A stretch of 50,670 nucleotides of DNA from Acidobacteriaceae bacterium (GCA_030041305.1 JASHOC010000051.1:1-50670), one strand, 5' to 3'; counted from the first letter of the stretch, positions 38,583 through 47,579 are shown. Numbers and translations are program-made. Notes: generated by a model not told the origin, from the letters alone.

Positions 38583-40046
38583 ATGTCGGGGATGCGGATT
38601 GCAATCGTCGGCGGGGGAATAGCGGGACTCGCCGCCGCCTACGAAGTCGAAAAGGCGCGCGCCCAGGACGCGGCGCTTCAGTACACACTTTTTGAATCGC
38701 GTTCGCGCTTTGGCGGTTCGCTGGCCTCTGAAGTCGTCAATGGCGCAGTCCTCGAAGAGGGCCCCGATTCCTTCCTTACTGAAAAACCTGCAGCCGCTGA
38801 GCTGTGCCGCGAGCTCGGGATCGAATCCGCGCTCCTGCCCTCGAACGATGCCGCCCGCAAAACCTACATCGTCGTTCACAACCGCCTCGTTGTTCTGCCC
38901 GATGGCCTCATGTTCCTGGTTCCCACCAAGCTCGCCGCGACCGCCTTTACCCCCCTTTTCAGCGTGGCCACCAAACTACGCATGGCTCTCGAACTGCTGC
39001 ACCCTCCGCGTCTCCATCACCCGACCGACGAGTCGGTGGCGGCTCTGGTGGAGCGCCATTACGGCGCCGAGGCCGTCGACCGCCTCGCTGACCCGCTGTT
39101 GAGCGGCATCTACGGCGGCGACGCCGCCCAGCTCAGCGCCGGCGCGGTTCTCCCCCGCCTGGTTGATATGGAGGCTCGCTCTGGCTCCCTCACCCGCGGA
39201 ATGTTGGCCGCCCACCGGAAAATGCACGCTGCGGCAAGAACTTCCTCCAAAACGCCAGAGGGCGGAGCCCCGCGCCCGATCTTCACGGCCCTCCGTGGCG
39301 GCATGTCGCAGTTGGTTGGCGCTCTCGTGGCTCGCCTCGACCCGGCTTCGCTCCGGCTTAACCTGCCGGTCATTGCCATCGAGCGCGTCGCGTCCGGCTG
39401 GACGATCGAAGCCGGGGACACGACGGATCTCTACGACGGTTTGATTGTGGCCGTGCCCGCCTGGGCTGCGGCGGAACTCCTCCTCCCCGTGGACACGGCT
39501 CTCGCCGCCGAGCTTTCCGCTATTCCCTATTCGTCTTCGATCACCGTCAATCTCCTCTACGACGAGGCTCGCTTGGGCCGCCTGCCAAAGGGTTTCGGTT
39601 TCCTGGTTCCGGCCAGCGAAGGCCGCGCCATCCTCGCTTGCACCTTCGCCCATCGCAAGTTTCTCGGCCGCACGCCCCCGGGCAAAGCTGTCTTCCGCGC
39701 CTTTCTCGGCGGCGCCCACCGGGAGGCTCTGCTCGCTGAGCCTGACCAATCGCTTATTGCGATCGTCCGCCGCGAGCTCAGTGAGATTCTCGGCCCTCGC
39801 ACTCTACCGCCAGCCCTCGAGCCCGAACACGCCCGCGTGGCTCGTTGGAACCGCGCCATGGCTCAGTACGCAGTGGGCCATCGCAAGCGCATGGAGCGGA
39901 TCGCCGACTGCATCGCCGGCCTGCCCGGTCTTCGCTTGGCCGGCAACGCCTACGACGGCATCGGTATCCCCGATTGCATCCGCCTCGGCCGCCAGGCCGT
40001 GCGCGATCTCATCGCCTCACGCCACCCCCCCGTTCCTAGTCTTTAA
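38583..40046 (+). CDS. hemG: Protoporphyrinogen / coproporphyrinogen oxidase, HemY type
   Basis: 487 residues. The FAD-binding Rossmann motif RIAIVGGGIAGLAAAYEVEKA (about 5-25) is followed by LFESRSRFGGSL (adenine-ribose contact) and VLEEGPDSFLTEKPAA, the HemY-type signature. The C-terminus carries LRLAGNAYDGIGIPDCIRLGRQAV, the closing FAD motif of the family. It oxidises protoporphyrinogen IX (or coproporphyrinogen III) with O2 in heme synthesis at the membrane face. TACCAT (38571-38576) ends 6 nt before the ATG; GGAG in the gap is too close for a normal Shine-Dalgarno sequence. No other heme genes are nearby. mutM follows 45 nt later. The oxidase symbol varies (hemG/hemY/pgoX). Confidence 0.88.
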   Translation: MSGMRIAIVGGGIAGLAAAYEVEKARAQDAALQYTLFESRSRFGGSLASEVVNGAVLEEGPDSFLTEKPAAAELCRELGIESALLPSNDAARKTYIVVHNRLVVLPDGLMFLVPTKLAATAFTPLFSVATKLRMALELLHPPRLHHPTDESVAALVERHYGAEAVDRLADPLLSGIYGGDAAQLSAGAVLPRLVDMEARSGSLTRGMLAAHRKMHAAARTSSKTPEGGAPRPIFTALRGGMSQLVGALVARLDPASLRLNLPVIAIERVASGWTIEAGDTTDLYDGLIVAVPAWAAAELLLPVDTALAAELSAIPYSSSITVNLLYDEARLGRLPKGFGFLVPASEGRAILACTFAHRKFLGRTPPGKAVFRAFLGGAHREALLAEPDQSLIAIVRRELSEILGPRTLPPALEPEHARVARWNRAMAQYAVGHRKRMERIADCIAGLPGLRLAGNAYDGIGIPDCIRLGRQAVRDLIASRHPPVPSL

Positions 40047-40079
40047 TCCCTGATTCCTGAGCCCTTTTCTGTGATCCTC

Positions 40080-40085
40080 TACAAT
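40080..40085 (+). promoter_or_regulatory. -10-like box at leaderless distance from mutM
   Basis: TACAAT ends 6 nt before the mutM ATG (40092). The start codon is certain because MutM needs Pro as residue 2, so this is the firmest of the leaderless candidates. Confidence 0.55.
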
Positions 40086-40091
40086 GAACCG

Positions 40092-40928
40092 ATGCCGGAG
40101 CTGCCCGAGGTCGAAACCATCGCCCGTAGCGTGGAAGTGCGCCTGCGCGGCGACCGAATCGTCCAGGCTTGGTTCGGCAGTCATCGCGAGCCCTTCAAAA
40201 ATTCGCCCTCCCGTCAAGCAGCGGGTCTCGAAGGCTCCGTGATCGTCGCCGTCCATCGCAGCGGCAAGCACATCGTCTTCGAGCTCGGTTCCTCCGCCCG
40301 ACGCCCGCCCGCGACTCCAGACGCTCAATGGATTGTCCATTTGGGCATGACCGGCCAACTGCTGGTTAAGGAGCCTGGCGCACCCGTCCTCTGCCACACT
40401 CACGCCCGGCTCACTCTGGCCAGCGGATATGAGCTGCGCTTCGTCGATCCCCGCCGCTTCGGCCGCCTCGAGTTCCGCAATCTCGCCCGCGCTGGCCGGT
40501 TCGCCCCGCCGGGAGCGGAGCCGCTCGAAATCGCCGCGCGGCCGTTCGCCACTCTCTTCCGCGGCCGCCGCTTGGCCATCAAGGCAGCTCTTCTGAATCA
40601 GTCGCTGCTCGCCGGGGTCGGCAACATCTACGCCGACGAGAGCCTCTTCCGCGCCGGCATCCGCCCCACCCGCCGCGCCGGCCGCCTCACCCGCGCGGAG
40701 CTCGAAAGTCTCCGCCTTGCCCTCCTTGACGTTCTTGATCACGCCATTCGCCTGGGTGGCTCCTCGGTGTCCGATTACGTCGACGCCAACGGCGATCCCG
40801 GTTCCTTCCAGGTGGAGCACTGTGTCTATGGACGCACCGGCCAACCGTGCCGACGCTGTGGAACGCCCATCCGCCGTATCCTCGTCGCTGGCCGCGGCAC
40901 GCACTACTGCCCCCGCTGCCAACGTTGA
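40092..40928 (+). CDS. mutM: Formamidopyrimidine-DNA glycosylase (Fpg)
   Basis: 278 residues. N-terminal PELPEVETIARSVE: after Met removal the catalytic Pro and Glu are residues 1 and 2, fixing the ATG at 40092. SGKHIVFEL holds the conserved Lys of the beta-elimination step, QSLLAGVGNIYADESLFRAGI is the H2TH DNA-binding motif (about 180), and the C-terminal zinc finger has CVYGRTGQPCRRC and THYCPRCQR with four Cys. It removes 8-oxoguanine and formamidopyrimidines and cuts the backbone. A GTG at 40071 is in frame but would abolish the catalytic N-terminus. No Shine-Dalgarno sequence; the -10-like TACAAT ends 6 nt upstream. Confidence 0.96.
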   Translation: MPELPEVETIARSVEVRLRGDRIVQAWFGSHREPFKNSPSRQAAGLEGSVIVAVHRSGKHIVFELGSSARRPPATPDAQWIVHLGMTGQLLVKEPGAPVLCHTHARLTLASGYELRFVDPRRFGRLEFRNLARAGRFAPPGAEPLEIAARPFATLFRGRRLAIKAALLNQSLLAGVGNIYADESLFRAGIRPTRRAGRLTRAELESLRLALLDVLDHAIRLGGSSVSDYVDANGDPGSFQVEHCVYGRTGQPCRRCGTPIRRILVAGRGTHYCPRCQR

Positions 40929-41043
40929 AGGACCATGCCTACGGTTTTCTGGAGGATTTTCGGTTCAAACTCCCAGAATCCAAACCTCCCCCCTGCGTTC
41001 TCGCTGCTAACTATCTGAAAACACAAACGAGTCTAAACGGTCC

Positions 41044-41280
41044 CGCGATTGCTAGAAGATAGGCGCCAGTGATGTTTCGGGCTGCTGGCAGGACAGGCCC
41101 CAGCAGCCTAGATAAAACAGTCCAAGGCATGAGCAGCCGCCCAATGGGCAGCCTTCAAAGGCAATAGCCGGCCGGGACGAAGAAAGCAATACGGTGGGCC
41201 AACCACCGATTCAATCAGGCTGGGAGGCCAGTGACCAGCGCTTCCTAAAAAGCCACTCCGTAAGGGAGTGGCTTTCGCGC
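41044..41280 (+). ncRNA. Candidate structured noncoding RNA
   Basis: Successive stems: GGCTGCTGG/CCAGCAGCC (41080-41108), AAGGC/GCCTT enclosing GCCC-AAT-GGGC (41124-41155), CGGTGG-GCCAA-CCACCG (41192-41208), GCTGG/CCAGC (41219-41239), then the terminator-like hairpin. GCCTT can alternatively pair with a second AAGGC (41158-41162). A closing stem could bring GAAG near 41055 to CTTC near 41240. Strand is inferred from this order. No known class (RNase P, tmRNA, SRP, 6S) is recognisable. It could be an acidobacterial-specific RNA. Confidence 0.35.
41249..41275. terminator. Strong hairpin, terminator in either direction
   Basis: AAAGCCACTCC (41249-41259), loop GTAAG, GGAGTGGCTTT (41265-41275): 11 perfect pairs. 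On the reverse strand the stem is followed by TTTTT (complement of the A run 41247-41251), a proper leftward terminator. On the forward strand only three T follow. Confidence 0.7.
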
Positions 41281-41951
41281 GTCAGGCCCTTTCTTTTCGA
41301 GACCTGATCCGTGATCTCCAATTCCTCGCCTCAGCACTTGCCAGCGGCCCCGCTTCGCTGTACTATCAGAGTTGCCTATCATGCGGCTGACGCGCTTCTC
41401 CCGGGTCGGGCAGAGCAAGCTCGCCGCCGAGCTAAGAAGAACTTCGCCGGGTGGTCCCATTATTCGCAGATTCGCGCGGCGAAAGCTCGTATTAGGAAGG
41501 GCATCACCTGAGAAAGCGCCGGTTGCGCCTAGCGTTCCTGATCCTTGGATGGAGCTCGAAAAAGGCTCATTGCGTAGAGGCGTCGACAGCATTTTCCAGA
41601 GAGTTTGCAAACATGAGAGTCGCGGAACCTTGCGCCCTCGCGTTGAGCCCGTTCGTACTTGGCTGCAGGGTCTTTGCCTTTAGGGACCAGTGAGAGCGAT
41701 GAGCTTGGAAACGCTCCCTGCGCTTCAACGGCGACGGGACGCGTCGGGGTAATTTCGCGATTGCGTTCGAATGTTCGAAGAATGTGCATGGAGTAATCCG
41801 TTTCCGGCCATGTTCCCAAAGCGAGGTTCGTCGCCCCGAACGCATGTCATCTTTCCGAGGGAAATCGGGGAAACCGGTAATCCGGTATACATTTCGGGAT
41901 CTGAATTGAGAAATAAAGGTTCCAGATAGCAAAGCACCAGGAAGTACACGC

Positions 41952-42860
41952 ATGACGACAGAATCGACTCAGCCCCAGCCTGAACTGGGGCCCGCACCCG
42001 ACAATGGTCCGGTGCAGTCGCAAGGGCATCGGCGCCGTCGCCGCCGACGCAAGAACAAGTCCAGCCAACAAGGCGCAACCCAGCTTCAGTCGACGCAGAT
42101 GCAACCGCAGTCACCGGTGCAAATGCAGCCGCAAGCGCCTTTAGGCCACCCCCCCAGGCCAACCCAGATTCACCAGAACCAGGGGCGCAAGAAGAAGAAG
42201 TTCTTCCAAAAGGCCTCCGCGCCGCAGGCGCCTCCCGGCAACAGCGCCTCCGCTCCTCTGCAGAGCAAGCGCAGAGGCAAACAGAGGGGACCGCGCGAGT
42301 TTGTCGGGCCCATGGATCACAGCTACCGAGCTGTCAACGGCAATGTCGCCGACGGACCGCCGTCCACGATCCAGGTTCCGGGCAATCATGCGGGAAGCTA
42401 CTACGCTGAAGCTTACCTGCCGTATGCGGCCGCGCCCGTGCGCGAAAATGCGCCCACGCGCATCTTCTGCTTCATTGAAGATCTCTTTTTCCTGGCCAAG
42501 ATTCAGGAGACGGCCCGCAAGCTGGGCGTCAAGGTCGAGTTCATCAAAGGCGCCGACAAGGATTCGGTGGCGCGCATTGCCGAAGCTCCCGAAAACGAGC
42601 GGCCCACCCTGCTGGTCTTCGACCTCAACAACTTGAACGCCAAACCCATGACCCTGATTCCCAAATTCAAGGCCAAGTTCAAAAAGGCCGTCTCGATCAT
42701 CGGCTTCCTGAGCCACCTTCAGGGCGACCTCAAGATGAAGGCCATTGAAGCCGGATGCGACACTGTCATGCCGCGCTCCGCCTTTTCGCAAAGCTTGCCC
42801 AGTCTCCTTCGCCGTTATGGCGTGGAAGAGGAAGAGGACTACGCGCCGCAACCGGTGTGA
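41952..42860 (+). CDS. Basic low-complexity protein with C-terminal receiver-like domain
   Basis: 302 residues. The first 165 are disordered: Gln/Pro-rich with an Arg run at 27-33 (HRRRRRRRKNK) and further basic clusters (RKKKKFF, KRRGKQRG). The C-terminal part (about 168-290) has a response-regulator-like order: ED176-177 at the acidic pocket, LLVFDLNN with Asp224 at the phospho-site, GFLSH with Ser254 at the Thr/Ser switch, and AGCDTVMPRSAF where the invariant Lys is replaced by Arg275. So it is a divergent receiver, possibly not phosphorylated. The basic tail suggests RNA or DNA binding. AGGA precedes the ATG. The family is unknown to me. Confidence 0.75.
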   Translation: MTTESTQPQPELGPAPDNGPVQSQGHRRRRRRRKNKSSQQGATQLQSTQMQPQSPVQMQPQAPLGHPPRPTQIHQNQGRKKKKFFQKASAPQAPPGNSASAPLQSKRRGKQRGPREFVGPMDHSYRAVNGNVADGPPSTIQVPGNHAGSYYAEAYLPYAAAPVRENAPTRIFCFIEDLFFLAKIQETARKLGVKVEFIKGADKDSVARIAEAPENERPTLLVFDLNNLNAKPMTLIPKFKAKFKKAVSIIGFLSHLQGDLKMKAIEAGCDTVMPRSAFSQSLPSLLRRYGVEEEEDYAPQPV

Positions 42861-43037
42861 GAAAAATTGGGATGCAGGAGCTCGATCTGCAGGATCAATC
42901 GGTTGAGGTCGAGCGAAGGCGTGCCTGCCGGGGAAGAACGCCTGCCCGCGGCCCATCTCCGCGCTTCCGACGCGTGCTGCCCGTTGCAGGCGCTCCAGCA
43001 TTTCTTCTTCTGCTGTACGTCGAAGCCTGGAACTCAA

Positions 43038-43083
43038 GTTGCAATTGCCTCAAAGAACCGCTGCCTTCGATTGAAATTGCAAC
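43038..43083. repeat. 9-bp inverted repeat between convergent genes
   Basis: GTTGCAATT (43038-43046) and AATTGCAAC (43075-43083), 28 nt apart, end 25 bp before the stop of the pectate-lyase-like gene. It could act as a bidirectional 3'-end structure; no T run follows. The rest of 42861-43107 holds nothing I recognise. Confidence 0.4.
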
Positions 43084-43107
43084 GGCTATATGGGTGGGAG
43101 AAGCGCT

Positions 43108-46044
43108 CTACCGGCCCCCAGCCGCCGTCTGCAGCGAAAACAGCGCGCCACGGGCCCCGATGAACAGCGTCTTCTTATCCGCCCCTCCAAACGCCAGGCT
43201 CCCCGGCCGCTCCGGAATCTCCACCACGCCAATCTGTCGTCCTTTGGCGTTGTAGATGGTAAGCTGCCCAGCAGCTACAAACACATTTCCGGCTGCATCG
43301 CTCACCACACTCGTCCCTCCGCGCGGCGCGAACTCGCTTGCCGTCACATGCTCCAGGCTGTCGAGTTTCACGCGATACACAGCGTCATCGTCTTCGCTCG
43401 CCGCCAGGTGCTCGCCGCCTACATGGAGGAGCCGCCACTGCGAGGCCTGCACCGCCGGCCGCCAGTCTCCTCCGGCCACGATGGCGTTTGTCGTCCCCGG
43501 AGCATAAAAATAACTCCGCGGCTGATTCTCAACCATACCCACAGTCGCCATGTTGCTATGCGGCGCGTAAATCGCGCCCCGATGCTCCAACTGCCACTCC
43601 AGCGTCTCGATGCCGAAGAGAAACCCAACCGGCAGCACCAGACTTGTCCCACTCACCGGCGCGCTCAGTGGCTCAATTTTCTTCGTCTCTCCCGTCCTCG
43701 TGTCCACCGCATAAACCGACTTGCTATAATCCAGCGCCAGCAGCGATCCATTCCCGGCAAATCCTACCGCCATCGGCGTTTTCACCGCCTCCGTCAACAC
43801 GTCTGCCTTCTTCGACTCCGCGTCCCAGCGGTAAATCCGATGCATCGCCGCATCGGTAAAATACAAATTTCCGGCATTGTCCACGGTGAGCCCATCGGCA
43901 TTACTGAAGCCGCTCGCAAGCCGCTCCAGCTTTGCTCCCGGCGCAAACACACCAGCCGGCAGCGGCAGTGGCGCACCCACCTTCAGATCCGCGTTCACCG
44001 TGAACACGGTGAAGTCGTGATCCCTCACCCGCACGCCGCTCGTGAAATCAAAAACGCTGTTATCGTACGCTAGCCGCGTCATGCTGAAGTTATGCACGTT
44101 CTCAAAGCGCACATCGGTTGAAACCGCCGTTTCCACCGCATTCAGCTTCGGCATCACCTGCCGCGAAACCCGGTACATAAAGAGGTTCGCGAACAGCATG
44201 GCTTGCGCGTCCTTCAAGTCCACTGAAAAGGAATCCGCACCGGCCGGGTTCTCTTCCTCAGTCTGCAGCGCGTATACGGTCCAGTGCGACGCATGATAGA
44301 ACTGCGTTTCGTGATGCATATGATGCTCGCACGACATCTGGTACACCTCGCTCGGCGTCGCCGTGTTCTCCACCGTCAGCCCTGCCTGCGCCAGCGTATT
44401 AGAAGTCCAAATGCCGCGAAAAATCCCGCCGCCCCCGTCTTTCACCCACAAGCTCGGATATTGCGATCCCATCGCGGCCGCATACGCCGCGAAGCCCTGC
44501 GCCGGCCGCGCCGGCACGGGAAGATTTGGGCTCAGCACCGGATTTCTGCGTCCAAACCCGGCCCTTAGATTTACGTCGTTCACCATCGACCGCGGACCCG
44601 CACCCCACACCAGCCCCGCCGCCCGCCGGTCCATCATCTCGGTCGCGATCCCGATCCCGCTCACAATCGCGTCTCCGCCTTTCGCACTCTCCACCACCGG
44701 CACAGGCCCGCCTTCGCCCGTGAACTTCGCCGCATCCTCGGTCACCGTAATCTCCGTGGTCCCCGGATTGAATCCGATCAACACGCTATCCGGCCGCAGT
44801 CGCAGCGTGTTCGTCACTCGGTACGTACCGCTCGGAAAATAAAGCGCCCGATGACCGTCAATCGCCGCCTGCAGCGCCGCCGTGTCATCCGATCCGTCTC
44901 CCTTCACGCCCAAAGTCCGCACATTCACCCACTCCCGCATCGGCGGCAGCCGCGGAATATCTGAGGCCATGGCCCACCTTGCTCCGGCGCGCTCGCGATG
45001 CCGAACCTCCACGCCCCGCTCGCGTCCGTCGTCGCCAATTACCTCGCCGATCGTCAGGTGCTCCTCGATAAACGGCTGCAAATTCCCCTTCACCGCAAAT
45101 ATCCCGTTCGCTCCCGGTCCCCCCACCATCTGCGGCACGTTTCTGCACCTCACCTCGTCCAGAGTCACCTCGCTATGTGCCTTCTGCGCGTCCCCCAGCA
45201 CCACCGCTGCCCGCCCGATGTCTTCGAGCTGCAGGTTGCGTCCATACAGCTCTTCCGTTTTCCCCGGCGGAATTTCGACCGCCACCGGCGTGTGTGCAAT
45301 CCGGTCGCGCACCAGCGTCATGCCCACTTCCTGTGTATGGATCGCCGCCCGTCTTTGCCCGGTCAAACTCGAATCCATCAACAGAAACTGCCACCCCGGC
45401 GCCGTCCGCACCGAGATAATGCCGTATTCGCCTCCCTCGATCTGCAGGTCCATCGCGCCGTTGCCCACGTCCTCAACCGCCGCCCGCCCGTTGCCCACCT
45501 CGAACCGCATGTGCTCCAAAAACGAGTGTTGCGCCACGTGAAACCGCACCGCAATCGCCGCCGGGTTGCCGGGGCCGATCTCAAAGTCCACATTGCTGAC
45601 GCCGCTATAAAACGTAAACTCGTTCGCGTCCACCACCGGCTCTCCGGGCCCCGGCCGCCGCGAAGCGAACTGCAGCATGTATCTCCCCGTCCCCAGAAAT
45701 CCATGACCCTCCTGGAATCCCGGCGTGTTCGCTCCCAGCACCAACACCGGCCGGTGGGCGCCATACCCGAACAGCCGTATCCCCGACCACAGGTAAATGG
45801 TCCGGCTGATCCGGTATCGTCCCTCCGCCACAAACACGATTCCTTCGCCCGTCGTCTCCTGCACGCGGTCGATCGCCGCCTGGATGGCCGCCGTATCGTC
45901 CGCCTTACCGTCCCCAGCCGCCCCGAAGCTCCCCGGCCCCAGGTACACAGCATGAGGATCGTCCGGCCGCATTGGAAATGCAGACTGCGCCATCAACGGC
46001 GCGGTCGCCGCAATCAACAAAAACACCCATTGCAATTGACGCAT
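43108..46044 (-). CDS. Secreted tandem pectate-lyase-like beta-helix plus SMP-30/NHL-type propeller protein
   Basis: 978 residues from ATG 46044 (MRQLQWVFLLIAATAPLMAQ, signal peptide). Two pectate-lyase-3/GH55-type beta-helix modules: the first begins GSFGAAGDGKADDTAAIQAAID (about 38), the second VRTLGVKGDGSDDTAALQAAIDG (about 375). The C-terminal third (from about 700) has repeats such as GLTVDNAGNLYFTDAAMHRIYRWD, typical of SMP-30/gluconolactonase-like or NHL beta-propellers. The pairing suggests polysaccharide cleavage with a lactone- or sugar-processing module. Catalytic residues cannot be confirmed by eye. The frame is open upstream to 46140 but only 46044 gives a signal peptide. It converges with the receiver-like gene. 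Confidence 0.8.
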   Translation of the reverse strand: MRQLQWVFLLIAATAPLMAQSAFPMRPDDPHAVYLGPGSFGAAGDGKADDTAAIQAAIDRVQETTGEGIVFVAEGRYRISRTIYLWSGIRLFGYGAHRPVLVLGANTPGFQEGHGFLGTGRYMLQFASRRPGPGEPVVDANEFTFYSGVSNVDFEIGPGNPAAIAVRFHVAQHSFLEHMRFEVGNGRAAVEDVGNGAMDLQIEGGEYGIISVRTAPGWQFLLMDSSLTGQRRAAIHTQEVGMTLVRDRIAHTPVAVEIPPGKTEELYGRNLQLEDIGRAAVVLGDAQKAHSEVTLDEVRCRNVPQMVGGPGANGIFAVKGNLQPFIEEHLTIGEVIGDDGRERGVEVRHRERAGARWAMASDIPRLPPMREWVNVRTLGVKGDGSDDTAALQAAIDGHRALYFPSGTYRVTNTLRLRPDSVLIGFNPGTTEITVTEDAAKFTGEGGPVPVVESAKGGDAIVSGIGIATEMMDRRAAGLVWGAGPRSMVNDVNLRAGFGRRNPVLSPNLPVPARPAQGFAAYAAAMGSQYPSLWVKDGGGGIFRGIWTSNTLAQAGLTVENTATPSEVYQMSCEHHMHHETQFYHASHWTVYALQTEEENPAGADSFSVDLKDAQAMLFANLFMYRVSRQVMPKLNAVETAVSTDVRFENVHNFSMTRLAYDNSVFDFTSGVRVRDHDFTVFTVNADLKVGAPLPLPAGVFAPGAKLERLASGFSNADGLTVDNAGNLYFTDAAMHRIYRWDAESKKADVLTEAVKTPMAVGFAGNGSLLALDYSKSVYAVDTRTGETKKIEPLSAPVSGTSLVLPVGFLFGIETLEWQLEHRGAIYAPHSNMATVGMVENQPRSYFYAPGTTNAIVAGGDWRPAVQASQWRLLHVGGEHLAASEDDDAVYRVKLDSLEHVTASEFAPRGGTSVVSDAAGNVFVAAGQLTIYNAKGRQIGVVEIPERPGSLAFGGADKKTLFIGARGALFSLQTAAGGR

Positions 46045-46194
46045 CGAGAGAACACTCCAGAGGAAGAACGCTGATCGAAAGATTTCCGACCCATCGCAAA
46101 ACTTTTTGAGCGCGCAGAACCTTTCCAACGCACGCGCCACGCGCTGCGTTTCAACCGACAGACTTATACGCTGACTTGTTCGAACTCGATCAAA

Positions 46195-47316
46195 CTAGAT
46201 CAGCTCATTCCGCCCCGTCTGGCTCAGCTCTTTCACGATCTTGCCCACGTCCTGGGAGTGGTCGCGGTGGGCGATGAGGAGCGCGTCCTCGGTATCGACA
46301 ACCACCAGGTTCTCCACGCCCACCAGGGCCACGAACTTTTTGGGGCTGAAGATGTAGTTGTCGGTGGCTTCGATGGCGAGATGGCCTCCGACGTCGGCTA
46401 CGTTGCCTTCAGCGTCGCCGCGCAAACGCGTCTCGAGCTGATATTCGTAAAGCGACGCCCAGGAGCCGAGGTCGTTCCAGGTGAATTCGGCAGGGACGCA
46501 GTAAAGATGCGACAGATGCTCGCCCTTGGCCGATCGCGGCTCGAGGACAGCGTAATCCACGGAAATGTTTTCGCACTTTGGGTAGAGCGAGCGAAAGACT
46601 TCCTCGAACTCAGCCGATCCAAAGGCCGCGGCGATGGATTCGAGCAGCGGCGCGGTTTCCGGCAGGTGCTCCCGGACCGCGTTGGCTAAGGTGCGCGCCG
46701 ACCACAGAAACATGCCCGAATTCCAGTAGTAGTTGCCGGCGGCGATAAACTCATCAGCCCGGTTCTGGTTGGGTTTCTCGATAAACCGGCGCACGTGGAG
46801 CGCGGAGTCGTCCTTTGTGAAGTCGCCGGTCTCGATGTAGCCGTAACCGGTTTCGGCGCGGACAGGCTCAATGCCCAGCACCACAATGTTTTCGCCCGCC
46901 GCGGCCACTTGAATGGCCTTTTGCAGGGTTTTGAGGAAACGCGGCTCGTCGGCGATCACATGGTCAGAAGGAAAGACGCCAAGCACGGCGGCGGGATTCT
47001 GCTTTTCGATGAGAAACGCCGCCAGGCCGCAGGCCGGTGCGGTGTTGCGAGCAATCGGCTCCTGCACGATATGCCCGGCAGGCAGACCTGGCAACTGGTC
47101 GGCAATCTCATGGGCCAGGTATTCGTTGGTGATAATCCACGTTTTTTCGAGCCCGGCCAGCGGCTTGAGCCGCTCCACGGTTTGTTGAATCATCGAGCGC
47201 TCGCCGTCGAGCGCCAGCACTTGCTTGGCGCGGGCACGGCGCGAGCGCGGCCAAAAACGGGTGCCGCTGCCGCCAGCGAGAATGACAGGACGAAAATCGA
47301 TTTCCTTCAAAATCAT
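46195..47316 (-). CDS. manC: Mannose-1-phosphate guanylyltransferase
   Basis: 373 residues from ATG 47316. The nucleotidyltransferase motif VILAGGSGTRFWPRSRRARAKQ (about 10-31) with the GTP-binding Lys is followed by FPSDHVI (about 116), GYGYIE, VRRFIEKPN, YYWNSGMFLW and ENISVDYAVLE, all marks of GDP-mannose pyrophosphorylase. The length matches the single-domain enzyme; the phosphomannose-isomerase domain of long AlgA-type proteins is absent. It makes GDP-mannose for surface polysaccharides. The open frame to 47667 is unconserved. TACGAT (47326-47331, reverse strand) ends 9 nt before the ATG and no Shine-Dalgarno sequence is seen. It is divergent from the M50 protease, with a 263-bp gap. Confidence 0.93.
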   Translation of the reverse strand: MILKEIDFRPVILAGGSGTRFWPRSRRARAKQVLALDGERSMIQQTVERLKPLAGLEKTWIITNEYLAHEIADQLPGLPAGHIVQEPIARNTAPACGLAAFLIEKQNPAAVLGVFPSDHVIADEPRFLKTLQKAIQVAAAGENIVVLGIEPVRAETGYGYIETGDFTKDDSALHVRRFIEKPNQNRADEFIAAGNYYWNSGMFLWSARTLANAVREHLPETAPLLESIAAAFGSAEFEEVFRSLYPKCENISVDYAVLEPRSAKGEHLSHLYCVPAEFTWNDLGSWASLYEYQLETRLRGDAEGNVADVGGHLAIEATDNYIFSPKKFVALVGVENLVVVDTEDALLIAHRDHSQDVGKIVKELSQTGRNELI

Positions 47317-47579
47317 TGAATTAACATCGTATCCGACAAAGACAACGTTTGCACAGTGCAGCGGCCACAATTTCGGCAGAAAAATGCCCCCACGCGCCCT
47401 GGATTGGACCAGATTCGTGGCGAGCGCTCCACCAAGTCTATTAAGGCCCGCTCGACTGAAATCCGCGGACCGGCCCAACCCCGCCGACGCTCTCGCCCGC
47501 TGCGCGTTCTGCTCGCCTGAAAGCCGCGTGCCGCGCAGTGCGCCGACGTCATCAATGCAAATGCGATAAGCTATCAGGA

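Larger units (their letters stand above)
40929..41951. other. 1-kb gene-poor stretch with structured-RNA candidate
   Basis: No gene recognised on either strand. The left part (about 41044-41280) holds a chain of hairpins ending in a perfect 11-bp hairpin. The right part has an extended -10 TGTACTAT (41360-41367) ahead of an unconvincing 103-codon ORF (41372-41683), and a TTCGAATGTTCGAA palindrome (41766-41779). The last 80 bp must contain the promoter of the gene at 41952; AGGA about 9 nt before its ATG is its Shine-Dalgarno sequence. Confidence 0.5.

Noticed and set aside
41080..41240. RNase P RNA or cyclic-di-GMP riboswitch
   Set aside because: A CCTAGAT string and a GGGACG string resemble parts of these classes, but the universal GAGGAAAGTCC of RNase P and the full GEMM core are missing.
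41372..41683. 103-codon forward ORF after TGTACTAT
   Set aside because: The upstream box is promoter-like, but there is no Shine-Dalgarno sequence and the Arg/Pro/Leu composition looks like a chance frame; kept only as part of the gene-poor stretch.
41567..41953. 128-codon reverse ORF (MRVLPGALLS)
   Set aside because: It overlaps the start of the 41952 gene and shows no recognisable domain.
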